64,000 nucleotides of DNA from Patescibacteria group bacterium (GCA_026004455.1 BPJE01000001.1:186001-250000); one strand, 5' to 3'. Shown: positions 1-8,453, counted from the stretch's first letter. Numbers and translations: made by a program. The notes: generated by a model not told the origin, from the sequence alone.

Positions 1-584
1 TAAACTTTTTGTTTTAAAAACTCCACCATTATTGCAACTGCGCCTTGATCATTTTTATTTTTAATAAAAGGAGTAATTTCATCAACTATCTCTTTTGGTT
101 TTTTATCTGCAAAAATTTCTTCAATCTTTACTCTTCCTCCAATTAAATTTAAAAAATTATCAGTAGTAAAAATAAAAAAATCTTCATCTTCTATCTCGCC
201 TGAGGCAGTATTATCGGCATAAAGCAATAGACCATATTTGCCTTTTCTTCTAATAAAGATTTTTCCTTCATTAATTGTTTTTAAATATAAAATATTTTCT
301 TTTAAATAACCTGAGGCAAGAGAAAAACCAGTGGGAAAATTATTTTCGGTAACAATTGAAGAGATAAAATCATCAAATTCAGAAAGATTATTAATTAAAT
401 ATTTTTCTGTTGTTAATTTTTGTTTTATCTTTGTTTTTATTGACTCAACAATTTTATAACCTTGATCATTATCTAGTCCAGAATAAATTTCCAAACATAA
501 AAAAAATCCATCTTGAGCAATCACTGTTGAAAATCCGCCTTTTTTTTCTTCACCTAAATAAAAAGATACTATATCTTTAAACAT
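1..584 (-). CDS. PP2C-like protein, partial at left edge
   Basis: Open frame from an ATG at 584 that runs off the left end, so about 194 N-terminal residues are visible and the C-terminus is missing. The order of motifs recalls PP2C/PPM phosphatases: an opening segment with GGFSTVIAQDG, a central strand pair (GKIFIRRKGKYGLLLYAD), then EDFFIFTTDNFLNLI, which sits where PP2Cs have their D-x-hydrophobic-TDG motif, and NDQGAVAIMVEF near the edge, which resembles the usual DN-A-T-hydrophobic motif. Metal-binding Asp residues are poorly conserved, so activity is doubtful. It is the last gene of a leftward run with the two membrane-protein genes to its right. Confidence 0.5.
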   Translation of the reverse strand, partial: MFKDIVSFYLGEEKKGGFSTVIAQDGFFLCLEIYSGLDNDQGYKIVESIKTKIKQKLTTEKYLINNLSEFDDFISSIVTENNFPTGFSLASGYLKENILYLKTINEGKIFIRRKGKYGLLLYADNTASGEIEDEDFFIFTTDNFLNLIGGRVKIEEIFADKKPKEIVDEITPFIKNKNDQGAVAIMVEFLKQKV

Positions 585-585
585 C

Positions 586-813
586 TTATATTAAAAATAT
601 AGCAAAAATTAATAAAATTAAACCAGCAGTAATTTGTAAAGAACTAATAAAAATTATTAAATAATTAAATTTATCATCTAGAGTTTTTACCATTATTTTT
701 ATATTTTTTGAGACTGCTAAAGCATATAAAAGATAAATAATCGCTAAAATAATTAAAGCAATCTTAAAAAAAAGATCAAAAATAATTTGAGTTAAAAAAG
801 AACTATTCAACAT
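586..813 (-). CDS. Small two-helix membrane protein, DUF5657-like
   Basis: 75 residues with two hydrophobic segments (about residues 9-30 and 50-75) separated by a short basic linker containing NIKIMVKTLDDKFN. This size and layout match the small uncharacterised DUF5657 membrane proteins common in Patescibacteria; that match is from memory. The start overlaps the end of the PH-domain gene by 11 nt and the stop lies just before the PP2C-like gene, so the three are probably co-transcribed leftward. Function unknown. Confidence 0.55.
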   Translation of the reverse strand: MLNSSFLTQIIFDLFFKIALIILAIIYLLYALAVSKNIKIMVKTLDDKFNYLIIFISSLQITAGLILLIFAIFLI

Positions 814-1357
814 GTTTTTTGCTTAATAATTTATTAATTTGATCAACAATTTTTGATGGATAAGGAACATCATTAAACTCAATATAATTTTCCATACCTG
901 CTGTTTGAATATATATTGATCCATAATCAAAAAGAGAGCCAAAAAATCCACTACCTTTTATAGTAATATCCTCAATATTATTAATCCTAGCAGTTGTTAT
1001 TTCTCGATATAAAATACCACTAAAATCTATATCAACTAATCTTTTATTAGTTAAAATTCCAACATTAAAGTACCAATGTAAAAAATAATAAAAAGCAAAA
1101 CTTGCAATAAAAACAATCGCAAAACAATTAAAAACAAAAATTTTATTCAAACTTAAAAATTGAGGAAGAAAAAAATTAATAAATATTGTCAAAATAATAA
1201 GAATTATTGTATTCATTATCCAGCCTAACTGAGTAAAAGGATGAGCTCGCATCAGAAGAATAACTCTTTCTCCTTCTTCATATGTCTCAAACTTTATATC
1301 AGGATTTATCTGATATGAAAAAAACAGTCGACTCTCTCTTTTGATATTGTTTTCCAT
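803..1357 (-). CDS. Membrane protein with bacterial PH domain
   Basis: 184 residues. The N-terminal ~45 residues contain the EGERVILLMRAHP motif often seen before bacterial PH domains. Two transmembrane helices follow (about residues 47-70 and 78-97). The C-terminal half (LTNKRLVDIDFSGILYREITTARINNIEDITIKGSGFFGSLFDYG and onward) has the strand pattern and LTNKR-I/L motif of the bPH/DUF304 family (YdbS/YdbT type). Such proteins sit in the cytoplasmic membrane; their role here is unknown. It is the first gene of a leftward operon with the DUF5657-like and PP2C-like genes. Confidence 0.75.
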   Translation of the reverse strand: MENNIKRESRLFFSYQINPDIKFETYEEGERVILLMRAHPFTQLGWIMNTIILIILTIFINFFLPQFLSLNKIFVFNCFAIVFIASFAFYYFLHWYFNVGILTNKRLVDIDFSGILYREITTARINNIEDITIKGSGFFGSLFDYGSIYIQTAGMENYIEFNDVPYPSKIVDQINKLLSKKHVE

Positions 1358-1380
1358 TTAGAAATATTATATAATATTAT

Positions 1381-1503
1381 TGTCCCGGTTATTAGAGCGA
1401 CTTGGAACCACCCTTCCTCATCCCGAACAAGGAAGTGAAACGAGTCAGCGCCGATGATACTTCCCGACCTAGTCGGGAGGGAAAGTAGGTCATAGCCGGG
1501 ACA
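1381..1503 (+). rRNA. rrf: 5S ribosomal RNA
   Basis: Contains the hallmark 5S blocks: TCCCGAACA..GGAAGT (loop B/C), GTCAGCGCCGATGATACT (loop E/helix IV) and GGGAAAGTAGGTCATAGCCGGGA at the 3' side. The ends pair into helix I (1381-1392 with 1492-1503). A T-run follows immediately (1503-1510) and may terminate transcription. No 16S or 23S gene is adjacent: the flanking protein genes are on the other strand, so this 5S appears to be transcribed alone. Confidence 0.93.
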
Positions 1504-1511
1504 TTTTTTTA

Positions 1512-1958
1512 TTATATCTTTTTACAACCATTAACTAGATCTTTTAAACTCATATTTTTTGGTAAATAAATTTTAGAGATATTTTCCAATTGATTTATAT
1601 CCATATTTAAATAACTTTCAATAAAAGAGGCATAAGGCGATAAATCATATTTTTTTATCTGGCCAAGACTATTGATTTCTAAATTAATTTTTCTCTTATT
1701 AATCTCTAATTTATATTTTTCATTATTAAATTGATATTGACATAACCAATGATCATCTAAACTAATACTAATTTTTTCTATTTTTTGTGTTATTATTGAT
1801 GTTGGCGTTATTGATATTTTTATTTCTTTTTTTAACGGATAATTAGTTTTAAAACTAATCTCTTTTTTTTGATTAAACTTTATAATTAAAGCAAGAATAA
1901 CAATAATAATTGGTGTGATAATTACTGCTTTAGATACATAATGAAAGAAATCATCCAT
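1512..1958 (-). CDS. Hypothetical membrane-anchored protein
   Basis: 148 residues: one N-terminal transmembrane helix (about residues 10-28, AVIITPIIIVILALII) followed by a mostly beta-strand, lysine/isoleucine-rich extracytoplasmic or cytoplasmic domain. Not recognised. It lies alone on the minus strand between the 5S rRNA and tRNA-Gln, both on the plus strand. Confidence 0.6.
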   Translation of the reverse strand: MDDFFHYVSKAVIITPIIIVILALIIKFNQKKEISFKTNYPLKKEIKISITPTSIITQKIEKISISLDDHWLCQYQFNNEKYKLEINKRKINLEINSLGQIKKYDLSPYASFIESYLNMDINQLENISKIYLPKNMSLKDLVNGCKKI

Positions 1959-2014
1959 AAACTTATTTTATCAAAGAAAAAATGCTATTTTTATGCTAAA
2001 ATATTTTATTATTT

Positions 2015-2086
2015 TGGGGAGTGGTGTAACGGTAACACACTTGCCTTTGGAGCAAGGTACTCTAGGTTCGAATCCTAGCTCCCCAA
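2015..2086 (+). tRNA. tRNA-Gln (anticodon TTG)
   Basis: 72-nt cloverleaf. The acceptor stem TGGGGAG (2015-2021) pairs perfectly with CTCCCCA (2079-2085). The anticodon loop CTTTGGA gives anticodon TTG for CAA/CAG glutamine, and the T-arm has GGTTCGAATCC. The CCA end is not encoded: the discriminator A is followed by CAAG. The foreign-looking metalloprotease patch begins directly downstream. Confidence 0.95.
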
Positions 2087-2158
2087 CAAGTTAAGAAGAA
2101 GAAAACTGCGAAAAATTAGTGTTTAACACGCCAATCTCCGAAACTGTCGGCTTGAAAG

Positions 2159-2179
2159 AGATTTTGCGAAACAAAATCT
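2159..2179. repeat. Perfect 8-bp hairpin
   Basis: AGATTTTG (2159-2166), loop CGAAA, CAAAATCT (2172-2179). It lies in the 180-nt spacer between tRNA-Gln and the next structured element. No T-run follows, so it does not look like an intrinsic terminator. Confidence 0.6.
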
Positions 2180-2225
2180 TCTAGAAAAAACGCAAAAATT
2201 TTAAAAAACTTTTATAAATATTGAT

Positions 2226-2307
2226 GGCGCACCCGTTCCAACCAGTTAGGATCGTCTCCTATCTGACGAGTGCGCCAACAAAAAAGACGATCCGCCAAAA
2301 CTGGTTG
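2226..2307. repeat. Interleaved inverted repeats, possible pseudoknot
   Basis: Three inverted-repeat pairs interlock here. 2226-2232 (GGCGCAC) pairs with 2270-2276. 2239-2247 (CAACCAGTT) pairs with 2299-2307. 2249-2257 (GGATCGTCT) pairs with 2285-2293. The last two stack into one long hairpin whose loop contains the partner of the first, so the pairings cross: either an H-type pseudoknot or two alternative hairpins. The segment is much richer in G and C than its surroundings and ends 95 nt before the metalloprotease start codon. Confidence 0.6.
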
Positions 2308-2401
2308 CAATATAAATATAACAAAGTTAGAAATTATTATTCAAGTACTATTCCTAAAATACCTTTATCAAATTTTAAAATTTAGATATAATGTAAACAA
2401 T

Positions 2402-3532
2402 ATGATTGACTCAGGACCATCACTTGCGGAACTTGGAGTACACCAATCAAAGGTACAACCGATCGATCTTCAAGACTATTCTAAAAAAGAAGCAAGTTTG
2501 AGAAAACTTCCCGACACCCGAATCATAAAAGAAGGAGATGAAGAATTTTTGGAATTTTCATTTAGTAACGGCTTTAAAGTAATAACTAACACCTTCGAAG
2601 AAAGTGTCAAGTTTTCTAAGGAAGGAGATTCTCAAAATAAATATTTTCGTGTTCGAAAATTCTTGGTAAATTTCCAAGGAAGAGACGTTGATCTTCTTGA
2701 CAACGAAACTGCTAGAATTTGTGATCACTTTATTTCTTTCAGAGTAAGCACAATTGGCTCACATTTCAATAGACAGGTAGTAGTTGTTAACAATGAAAAC
2801 CAAGAAATAGAAAGATATAAAAGCAATGTCGTAATTTATGTTCCCATAAACAAGGAAAGAACAGACTACGATGCAGAAGAAATGTTATATGAATGGGTGC
2901 ATGAGCTCGGTCACGCTATCGATCTGATTGATTCAAAAAGAAAATTTCGTAAGGTAAGTGCTGAAGAAGAAAAGTACGAACTAGTAAGCAACGAAAAATT
3001 AAATGGTGTTAAAGCAGAAAGAAATGCTCATGCAATTGGATTAAAAATTCTTAAGGGAATTAAAAGATTATACGGACCACACCAAAGTATTTCTGAAGAA
3101 CGATATGTAAATAACGTAGTCGAACCGTCATTACACTCCCGCCAGTTTGTTAGTATGGACTTTCGTTCTGCTTATTCCAATCAAGACAGAGCATTATTTA
3201 GAGACGAAGAAATAGAAATAAGGAAAAATGGAATAACTGAAGAAGCTGACAGAGAAATATTCCAAACAAAATTTAGGCGAGATAAAAATATTTCTACACT
3301 TTCAGCAAGACTTGGAGAAAACGCAGCAAAAATATATGATTCTTTAGTCAAAGCATGGGTAGATGAAAATATTGAGAAAATGGAAAAATTGAACAGAATT
3401 TTTGCCAAAGATGGCCTAGATAAACCTAAAACAAGAGAGGAACTTGTTAGAGAGTTAGAGCTCGAATACCACTCAGCAATTTTAAGAAAATACGGAATAC
3501 CATGGGAGCAATTTTCAAGTTTATTAAAATAG
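2402..3532 (+). CDS. Putative zinc metalloprotease (HELGH motif)
   Basis: 376 residues from the ATG at 2402; an upstream in-frame extension would run through the inverted repeats and is rejected. The segment EWVHELGHAID contains the zinc-binding HExxH motif at residues 167-171. About 40 residues later KAERNAHAIGL offers a Glu as possible third ligand, giving a gluzincin-like layout. The N-terminal domain and the charged helical C-terminus are not recognised; no signal peptide or membrane helix is visible. Codon use is visibly richer in C and G than in neighbouring genes, and hairpins flank the gene on both sides, suggesting horizontal acquisition next to tRNA-Gln. Substrate unknown. Confidence 0.65.
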   Translation: MIDSGPSLAELGVHQSKVQPIDLQDYSKKEASLRKLPDTRIIKEGDEEFLEFSFSNGFKVITNTFEESVKFSKEGDSQNKYFRVRKFLVNFQGRDVDLLDNETARICDHFISFRVSTIGSHFNRQVVVVNNENQEIERYKSNVVIYVPINKERTDYDAEEMLYEWVHELGHAIDLIDSKRKFRKVSAEEEKYELVSNEKLNGVKAERNAHAIGLKILKGIKRLYGPHQSISEERYVNNVVEPSLHSRQFVSMDFRSAYSNQDRALFRDEEIEIRKNGITEEADREIFQTKFRRDKNISTLSARLGENAAKIYDSLVKAWVDENIEKMEKLNRIFAKDGLDKPKTREELVRELELEYHSAILRKYGIPWEQFSSLLK

Positions 3533-3879
3533 TATTTGATTATTAATTACACTTAGAAGCGATTGCGAAGCAATCGCAAAATCGCGCGCGTAAAAAATAG
3601 CCTCAAAATTAGAAAAATATTTTTTCGAGGTAAACCTCGACACGACGAGTAAAGGCGTCATACTAAAATATAGCAAGTCGTAAAACAATAAACTAACATA
3701 TTAACTTCAACATTTTTTGTAAACGACCAAAAATTATCTCTCATTTCTTTTAGCCACTCTTCGCTCAACAAAGGAAAGAATTTTTTTATGAATTAGAAAA
3801 TTAAAAGAAACATCTTATTTTTTTCATTTTTATGAAAATATCATAAAAATAAATGCTCATTAAGTAGTTTAAATCATTC
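3533..3879. other. Non-coding stretch with hairpins after the metalloprotease
   Basis: No convincing gene. Two clear hairpins: 3559-3566 (GCGATTGC) with 3570-3577, and 3626-3631 (CGAGGT) with 3634-3639. The first ~150 nt keep the GC-richer composition of the metalloprotease patch. From about 3700 the sequence returns to the AT-rich background and shows only broken minus-strand reading frames, probably decayed coding sequence leading into the typA fragment. Confidence 0.5.
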
Positions 3880-4020
3880 TCTTCTTAAAGTTTTATCAAA
3901 TATTAAAATCTCGCTATCTCTTTTTAATTCTATCCAAAAATATGTTTAAGTATAGTATTCAACCAAAGTGGTTTTACCATGATTAACATGAGCAATAATG
4001 GCTATATTTCGAATATTCAT
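3880..4020 (-). pseudogene. typA: Decayed fragment of typA/bipA (ribosome-associated GTPase)
   Basis: From the ATG at 4020 the minus strand reads MNIRNIAIIAHVNHGKTTLV and then stops (TAA at 3946-3948). This is the unmistakable N-terminus of the translational GTPase TypA/BipA, whose family sequence is MNIRNIAIIAHVDHGKTTLV; the Asp of the HVDHGKT block is Asn here. Beyond the stop, in another frame, ELKRDSEILIFDK resembles the DLERERGITIFAK switch region, so the remnant continues past a frameshift. The rest of the ~600-residue gene is absent. It is a relic, not a functional GTPase. Confidence 0.75.
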
Positions 4021-4022
4021 AA

Positions 4023-4062
4023 TTTAAAAAAAATAATCCCGACTTTATTGTCGGGATTATTT
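4023..4062 (-). terminator. Intrinsic terminator for the DUF5666 gene
   Basis: 12-bp perfect stem (4032-4043 with 4050-4061, core AATAATCCCGAC) with a 6-nt loop. Read on the minus strand it is followed by a run of eight T, so it ends leftward transcription from the DUF5666 gene that starts at 4954. There is no T-run on the plus side. Confidence 0.85.
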
Positions 4063-4108
4063 AATTATACTAAAAAAACTTCAAAAAAGTTGATTACTCA
4101 AAAGTTGA

Positions 4109-4954
4109 TTACTCAGTTGGTTGAGGAGTTGGAGAAAGAGTTTTTTTAAGATTATATACTTTTACTTCCTCAACTTCCATTAATTTAGATAATGTCTTAT
4201 CCCAAACTCCTTTAACTCTAACTCTTTGACCAACTTTTAAATCAGCATATGTTAAAGTTTTGTTATCATTATCAACAAATTTAGCATTACCAAAATAAAC
4301 TGTGATCTCTCCTCGATTTAAAGTTTTAATAACAAAGTTATCACTATTTTTTGAAATTACTTCGCCAAAAAATGCTCCCCAACGTTTTTGAATTGAGTTA
4401 TTGCGGATTAAAACTGCCTCAATTACAGTTTTTGTCTCATCAGTATAGCGACCAATAACATTTACCTCATCACCAACTGAAAACTCATTTAAACTTGCTT
4501 TTCCCCAAAAATGACGACGAAGTTGGGTCTTTTCAGTAATATTAACTTGATAAGCTTTACCTTCTTTATCAGTTATTTTTAAATAATTATTACCAATTTC
4601 AGTTATTTTTCCAATGACTTTGGCTTGTTTTAATGCCTGAAGTTTTTCTTTTACTTGATTTTTTATTTGATCAAGAAAGCCTTTTTTTTCTTCTCTTATT
4701 TCTTTTTTTATTTCCTTAGGAAAAGCTGATGGACTAGCGCTAATTCTTAATTTTATTTTCTCTTTTGTTTCTTCTCTTATTGTTTTAATCGTTGGTTTAA
4801 CCTCATCTTTTATTGCTTTAATAGTCGGTTTTATTTCTTGTCGATAAATTTTTATTGGAAAATTTTTAACTTCTTTTTCTTCATCTGCTCTAACTTGAAC
4901 ACAATAACTAAAAACTAATAAAAACATTAAAAAAAGAACTGTGTTTTTTTTCAT
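4109..4954 (-). CDS. Secreted protein with two DUF5666-type domains
   Basis: 281 residues. An N-terminal signal peptide (KKNTVLFLMFLLVFSYCVQVRA, cleavage probably after residue ~23) precedes a highly charged helical segment (about residues 25-112, repeated KPTIK/REE units). Two beta-barrel-like repeats follow (about 113-185 and 190-270), each with a GKI/GEV-...-IKT/ITD-...-VGDEVNVIGRY or VGQRVRVKG pattern typical of DUF5666. A Pro/Thr tail ends the protein. Function unknown; likely cell-envelope associated. A strong terminator lies downstream. Confidence 0.75.
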   Translation of the reverse strand: MKKNTVLFLMFLLVFSYCVQVRADEEKEVKNFPIKIYRQEIKPTIKAIKDEVKPTIKTIREETKEKIKLRISASPSAFPKEIKKEIREEKKGFLDQIKNQVKEKLQALKQAKVIGKITEIGNNYLKITDKEGKAYQVNITEKTQLRRHFWGKASLNEFSVGDEVNVIGRYTDETKTVIEAVLIRNNSIQKRWGAFFGEVISKNSDNFVIKTLNRGEITVYFGNAKFVDNDNKTLTYADLKVGQRVRVKGVWDKTLSKLMEVEEVKVYNLKKTLSPTPQPTE

Positions 4955-5051
4955 AAAAATATTTAAAAAACTTTTAATTTTTCCCGCCTTTCGCGAAAGA
5001 CGGGGTTTAACTTCTATTTAATATATGCAACAACTAACAAAAAAATTGCAA

Positions 5052-5498
5052 TCATTGATTAATTGTTTGCAAATAAACAACTATTTCCTTTTCAGCGTAA
5101 TTACCATTAGCATCATTGGCAGAGACAGTTAATAAATTTTCTCCTTCATCAAGTTGATAATCTAAAGAAAAATTACCTTGATTGTCTGCTTTAGTTTCTT
5201 TATCATTGACAAAAACTTCAGCGTTTGAAGCAGTTTTTCCTGAGATTTTTATATTTGGATTTGAAAAAACAGCATTTTCTTTAGGTTCATTAATTATTAA
5301 ATCAATACCGCTTTTTACTAGTTTCTCAGTTAGAATTTGTTGAAAATTTAAAGTTTCACCTTCATTTTGAACATTTTCCTTTGTAGTTAATTGATTTTTT
5401 ATATTTTTTAAAACTAGATTTTTCTGTAAACTCAAAATATATCCAGTAACAACTGCTAAGACTCCTAAAATTACCAAAACAATAATTGTTTTTTTCAT
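5052..5498 (-). CDS. Membrane-anchored protein with one bacterial Ig-like domain
   Basis: 148 residues: N-terminal transmembrane anchor (about 5-22, IIVLVILGVLAVVTGYIL), a linker, then an Ig-like/glucodextranase-B-type beta-sandwich (about 65-145) with INEPKENAVFSNPNIKISG, ..VFVNDKETKADNQGNFS.. and GENLLTVSANDANGNYAEKEI, the usual order for this fold. Probably a surface protein. An imperfect inverted repeat at 4983-5005 separates it from the DUF5666 gene downstream. Confidence 0.7.
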   Translation of the reverse strand: MKKTIIVLVILGVLAVVTGYILSLQKNLVLKNIKNQLTTKENVQNEGETLNFQQILTEKLVKSGIDLIINEPKENAVFSNPNIKISGKTASNAEVFVNDKETKADNQGNFSLDYQLDEGENLLTVSANDANGNYAEKEIVVYLQTINQ

Positions 5499-5612
5499 AT
5501 TTTTTTAAAAAAAATTATTAAACTTTTAATCTTATTTTTTAAGATACTCCAATTTTTTATAAAAGTCAAAATCAATTCTTTATCAGTCATATATTTGATA
5601 AAATTAAAATCT

Positions 5613-6482
5613 ATGAAAAGCGGAAAAGTGTTGCTTATTGGCAGACCAAATGTTGGCAAATCAACTTTTTTAAATAATATCATTGGTCAGAAAGTAGCCA
5701 TCACCTCACCAAAACCACAAACAACTAGATTTGCAATTCGAGCTTTATATCAAGATGAAAGAGGTGAGATCATTTTTATTGATACACCGGGATTAATGAG
5801 AAAAACTGAAGATCATTTATCTGAAAATATTAATAAAAAAACTCTTCAAGCTATTAATGAAGAGGTTGATTTAGTTTTATACATGGTTGATCATACAAGA
5901 AAGCGAGATTTTGAAGAAGCAAGAGTGTTGGGAATTGTTCGTCAAATTGAAAAACCAAAAATTTTAGTGATTAATAAAATTGATATTCAAGATAAATCAT
6001 ATCTTGCTCAGTATAAATTTTTAGAAGAAGAAGATTTTGTTGGTATCTTTGAAATTTCTGCTTTAAAAAAACTTCATATTAAACCATTACTTGATAAAAT
6101 TTTCGAACTTTTACCAGAAGTTGATGAATCAAAAAAAATTGAAAATATTAATCCTTATCCTCTGCTTAATATTGACTCAAAGACATTTATTGCCGAACTT
6201 ATCCGAGAAAAGGTTTTTTTAATGATGGGTGAGGAGATTCCCTACACTACCACTACTATCGTTGATGAGATTATAGAAAGAGAAAATGGAGCGATGTATA
6301 TAAAAGCAAGGATTTTGACAAATAATGAAAGATACAAAGGTATGTTAATTGGCTCTCAAGGTCGAAAAATCAAAGAAATCGGCTCATATGCTCGAAAAGA
6401 AATCTCTTTGGCAACAGGAAAAAAAGTTTATCTAGATCTAACAATTGAAGTTGACCCTCATTGGATGGAGATTTATATATAA
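5613..6482 (+). CDS. era: GTPase Era
   Basis: About 290 residues from the ATG at 5613 (MKSGKVLLIGRPNVGKST); a start six codons earlier is possible but gives an atypical N-terminus. All G motifs are visible: GRPNVGKS (G1), PQTTR (G2), DTPG (G3), NKID (G4), SAL (G5). The C-terminal KH domain with IGSQGRKIKEIG binds the 3' end of 16S rRNA during 30S maturation. A TAAAAT -10-like box ends 8 nt before the ATG, in line with leaderless expression. Confidence 0.95.
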   Translation: MKSGKVLLIGRPNVGKSTFLNNIIGQKVAITSPKPQTTRFAIRALYQDERGEIIFIDTPGLMRKTEDHLSENINKKTLQAINEEVDLVLYMVDHTRKRDFEEARVLGIVRQIEKPKILVINKIDIQDKSYLAQYKFLEEEDFVGIFEISALKKLHIKPLLDKIFELLPEVDESKKIENINPYPLLNIDSKTFIAELIREKVFLMMGEEIPYTTTTIVDEIIERENGAMYIKARILTNNERYKGMLIGSQGRKIKEIGSYARKEISLATGKKVYLDLTIEVDPHWMEIYI

Positions 6483-6503
6483 AATTAAATTTAAAATTTA
6501 ACT

Positions 6504-6893
6504 TTAATGATGATGTTGTTTTTCGTACTCTTCTGCTTCTTGTTTTGTTTTGTGAACTGTACCATCCGGATGATTTGGCGGTGAGTAAATTGTATAAAGT
6601 TTTAAATCTTTGTCACCAACATTTATTACATTATGCCAAGTGCCAGCTGGAACAATAAATACCTCATCTTCTTTAACAATAAACTCTTCTTCTCCATTGT
6701 TTAAAACCACTTTTGCCTCTCCTTGCTCAATTCGAAAAAATTGATCAACTGTCTCATGAATCTCATTACCAATCTCCTCAACTGGCTTTAAAGACATCAC
6801 TACTAACTGACTGTATTTTCCAGTAAACAAAACTTTTCGAAAATAACTATTTTCCAAAGTTTCCTTTTCAATATTTGTATGATAGCCTGCCAT
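6504..6893 (-). CDS. Cupin-domain protein
   Basis: 129 residues forming a single cupin barrel: EIHETVDQFFRIEQGEAKVVL (motif 1 region) and EDEVFIVPAGTWHNVINVGDKDL (motif 2, with the PAGxxH signature). The C-terminal tail ends in EYEKQHHH. Small cupins of this type bind a metal and often act as sugar-related or stress isomerases or binding proteins; the substrate cannot be read here. Unusually for this window it has a full Shine-Dalgarno sequence: AAAAAAGGAGG about 7 nt before the ATG on the minus strand. Confidence 0.85.
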   Translation of the reverse strand: MAGYHTNIEKETLENSYFRKVLFTGKYSQLVVMSLKPVEEIGNEIHETVDQFFRIEQGEAKVVLNNGEEEFIVKEDEVFIVPAGTWHNVINVGDKDLKLYTIYSPPNHPDGTVHKTKQEAEEYEKQHHH

Positions 6894-6948
6894 AGTTTTC
6901 CTCCTTTTTTAAAAATTTTTCATATTATATAAATTAATTATATAATAC

Positions 6949-8325
6949 TTAAAAAAATTTAAGTAATTCTTTTTTTGCTTTTTCTCTTTCTTTTTCAAAG
7001 ATTCTTAGCGTTTTTCGGCGCAGATTTGAAGGTAAGGTATATGAGGAATGAATTCCAAAATAGTTCTCAAAAAGTTTAAGCTTCCTTTTTTCTAAATCTT
7101 CTAAATAAATTTTTTTAAATTTCTCAATTAACTCTCCCTTAACACCTCTTTTATAAGCCAAATAAAACGCCAGTAGCTGTTCATCTTTCCCCAACCCGCT
7201 TCCTCCATAAGCGCTTTTACCAATACCATCATCAAAAATTACATAATATTTTTCCTTTTCTAAAGAAAGCATATCGTCATTATAAAACCCAACTTTTTCT
7301 GGGCTAATTCCTAGAGCTTTTAAAAAAATATATATCCGAGCACATTTTTCACAAACTCCACACCATCTTTTTTTCTTTGCCTGTGGTTCCTCTGAAAAAC
7401 ATGACATCTGAAATTGTCCAAATTCTGGATAACGACGATGAAGAATGTAAGTAATAAAAATCTCGTTAATTGGCTCAACAAGACTACCAATATGAGTCTT
7501 TATTGAAAAAAGTTGAGGAATATCTTGTAAAAGTTGCATACCAGAAACGCTTTGTTCAAAAACAGGGTTAACAAAATAATCTTCTTTATCTTTTAAATAA
7601 AAATTACAACTCTGTTCATTACCAAAAAATAAATATTTTGCTTGATAATAAAAATAATAAGGTACCAAAATAAACGCATATTGAGAAAGAATAATATCCC
7701 AACCCCAACCTAAATCTTCTACTTGCCTTAAACGTCCAATTGATAAAGGAAAAAACTCGATTTCCTCACCAATTTTTTTATAGAACTTTTCTGCTAATCT
7801 TTTTTTGTGATAATTCTCATAAATACTTTGTGGTTCTTTTATAAATATTGGAATAACTTTTACCTCTAAATCATTAAGCAAAGCATAAGTTAATAAACTA
7901 TCTTTTCCAAAAGAAAAAAGAAGTATAGCCTTTTCTTTTAATCTTTTTTTCATTTTTTTTCCTAAATAAGATGAATTTAGTGCTTTAAACTGATTTTGAA
8001 AATGAATATTATAAAATTTTTTTAAAAGTTCAGAAGTTCTAATATCAGATCGTTCAAAAATATTCATTGGTAAAGAATAAAAAAGCATTTTAAAAAAAAC
8101 TGGTTCAACTAGTGGATGAGAAAAATGATAAACTAAACTTTTGTTTTCAACAAAAGGAAGATGCCAAGTGCTAATATAACTTAAGCCATCAGCAAATAAT
8201 TTATGCAAAGATTTTGGAAATTTTTCCCATATATAACTAGGATATTCAATTTGATATTTTTTATTTTTTATTTTAATTTCTACTCCTGTTTTTTTTACCT
8301 TTCTAAAAATATGAATTATCTCCAT
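6949..8325 (-). CDS. PP-loop ATP-binding protein, possibly MurL-like epimerase
   Basis: 458 residues. The segment ILLFSFGKDSLLTYALL (about residues 133-149) is a PP-loop (SGGKDS-type) motif of the adenine-nucleotide alpha-hydrolase superfamily. A Cys cluster WCGVCEKC lies near residue 325, followed by DDGIGKSAYGGSG. Size and the combination of PP-loop plus Cys cluster recall MurL, the UDP-N-acetylmuramoyl-Ala-Glu epimerase used by some bacteria instead of a glutamate racemase, but I cannot confirm this without a search. It stands alone between the cupin gene and gltX. Confidence 0.5.
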   Translation of the reverse strand: MEIIHIFRKVKKTGVEIKIKNKKYQIEYPSYIWEKFPKSLHKLFADGLSYISTWHLPFVENKSLVYHFSHPLVEPVFFKMLFYSLPMNIFERSDIRTSELLKKFYNIHFQNQFKALNSSYLGKKMKKRLKEKAILLFSFGKDSLLTYALLNDLEVKVIPIFIKEPQSIYENYHKKRLAEKFYKKIGEEIEFFPLSIGRLRQVEDLGWGWDIILSQYAFILVPYYFYYQAKYLFFGNEQSCNFYLKDKEDYFVNPVFEQSVSGMQLLQDIPQLFSIKTHIGSLVEPINEIFITYILHRRYPEFGQFQMSCFSEEPQAKKKRWCGVCEKCARIYIFLKALGISPEKVGFYNDDMLSLEKEKYYVIFDDGIGKSAYGGSGLGKDEQLLAFYLAYKRGVKGELIEKFKKIYLEDLEKRKLKLFENYFGIHSSYTLPSNLRRKTLRIFEKEREKAKKELLKFF

Positions 8326-8453
8326 TTTTTTTATTATATATCTTAAAATTAAAAAAATATTATAAAATAATTTGTTTTTATTTTATAAAAATTAATTTTT
8401 GATTAAAAAAATGAAGATTTAAGAAATTAAAGCTTTTTAATATATTTTTCATT

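Noticed and set aside
2270-2401. In-frame N-terminal extension of the metalloprotease
   Set aside because: It would be translated from the inverted-repeat structure and has no conserved or plausible protein content; the ATG at 2402 is better.
4983-5005. Intrinsic terminator after the Ig-like gene
   Set aside because: The hairpin is imperfect on the plus strand, closed by a G-T wobble on the minus strand, and has no T-run on either side.
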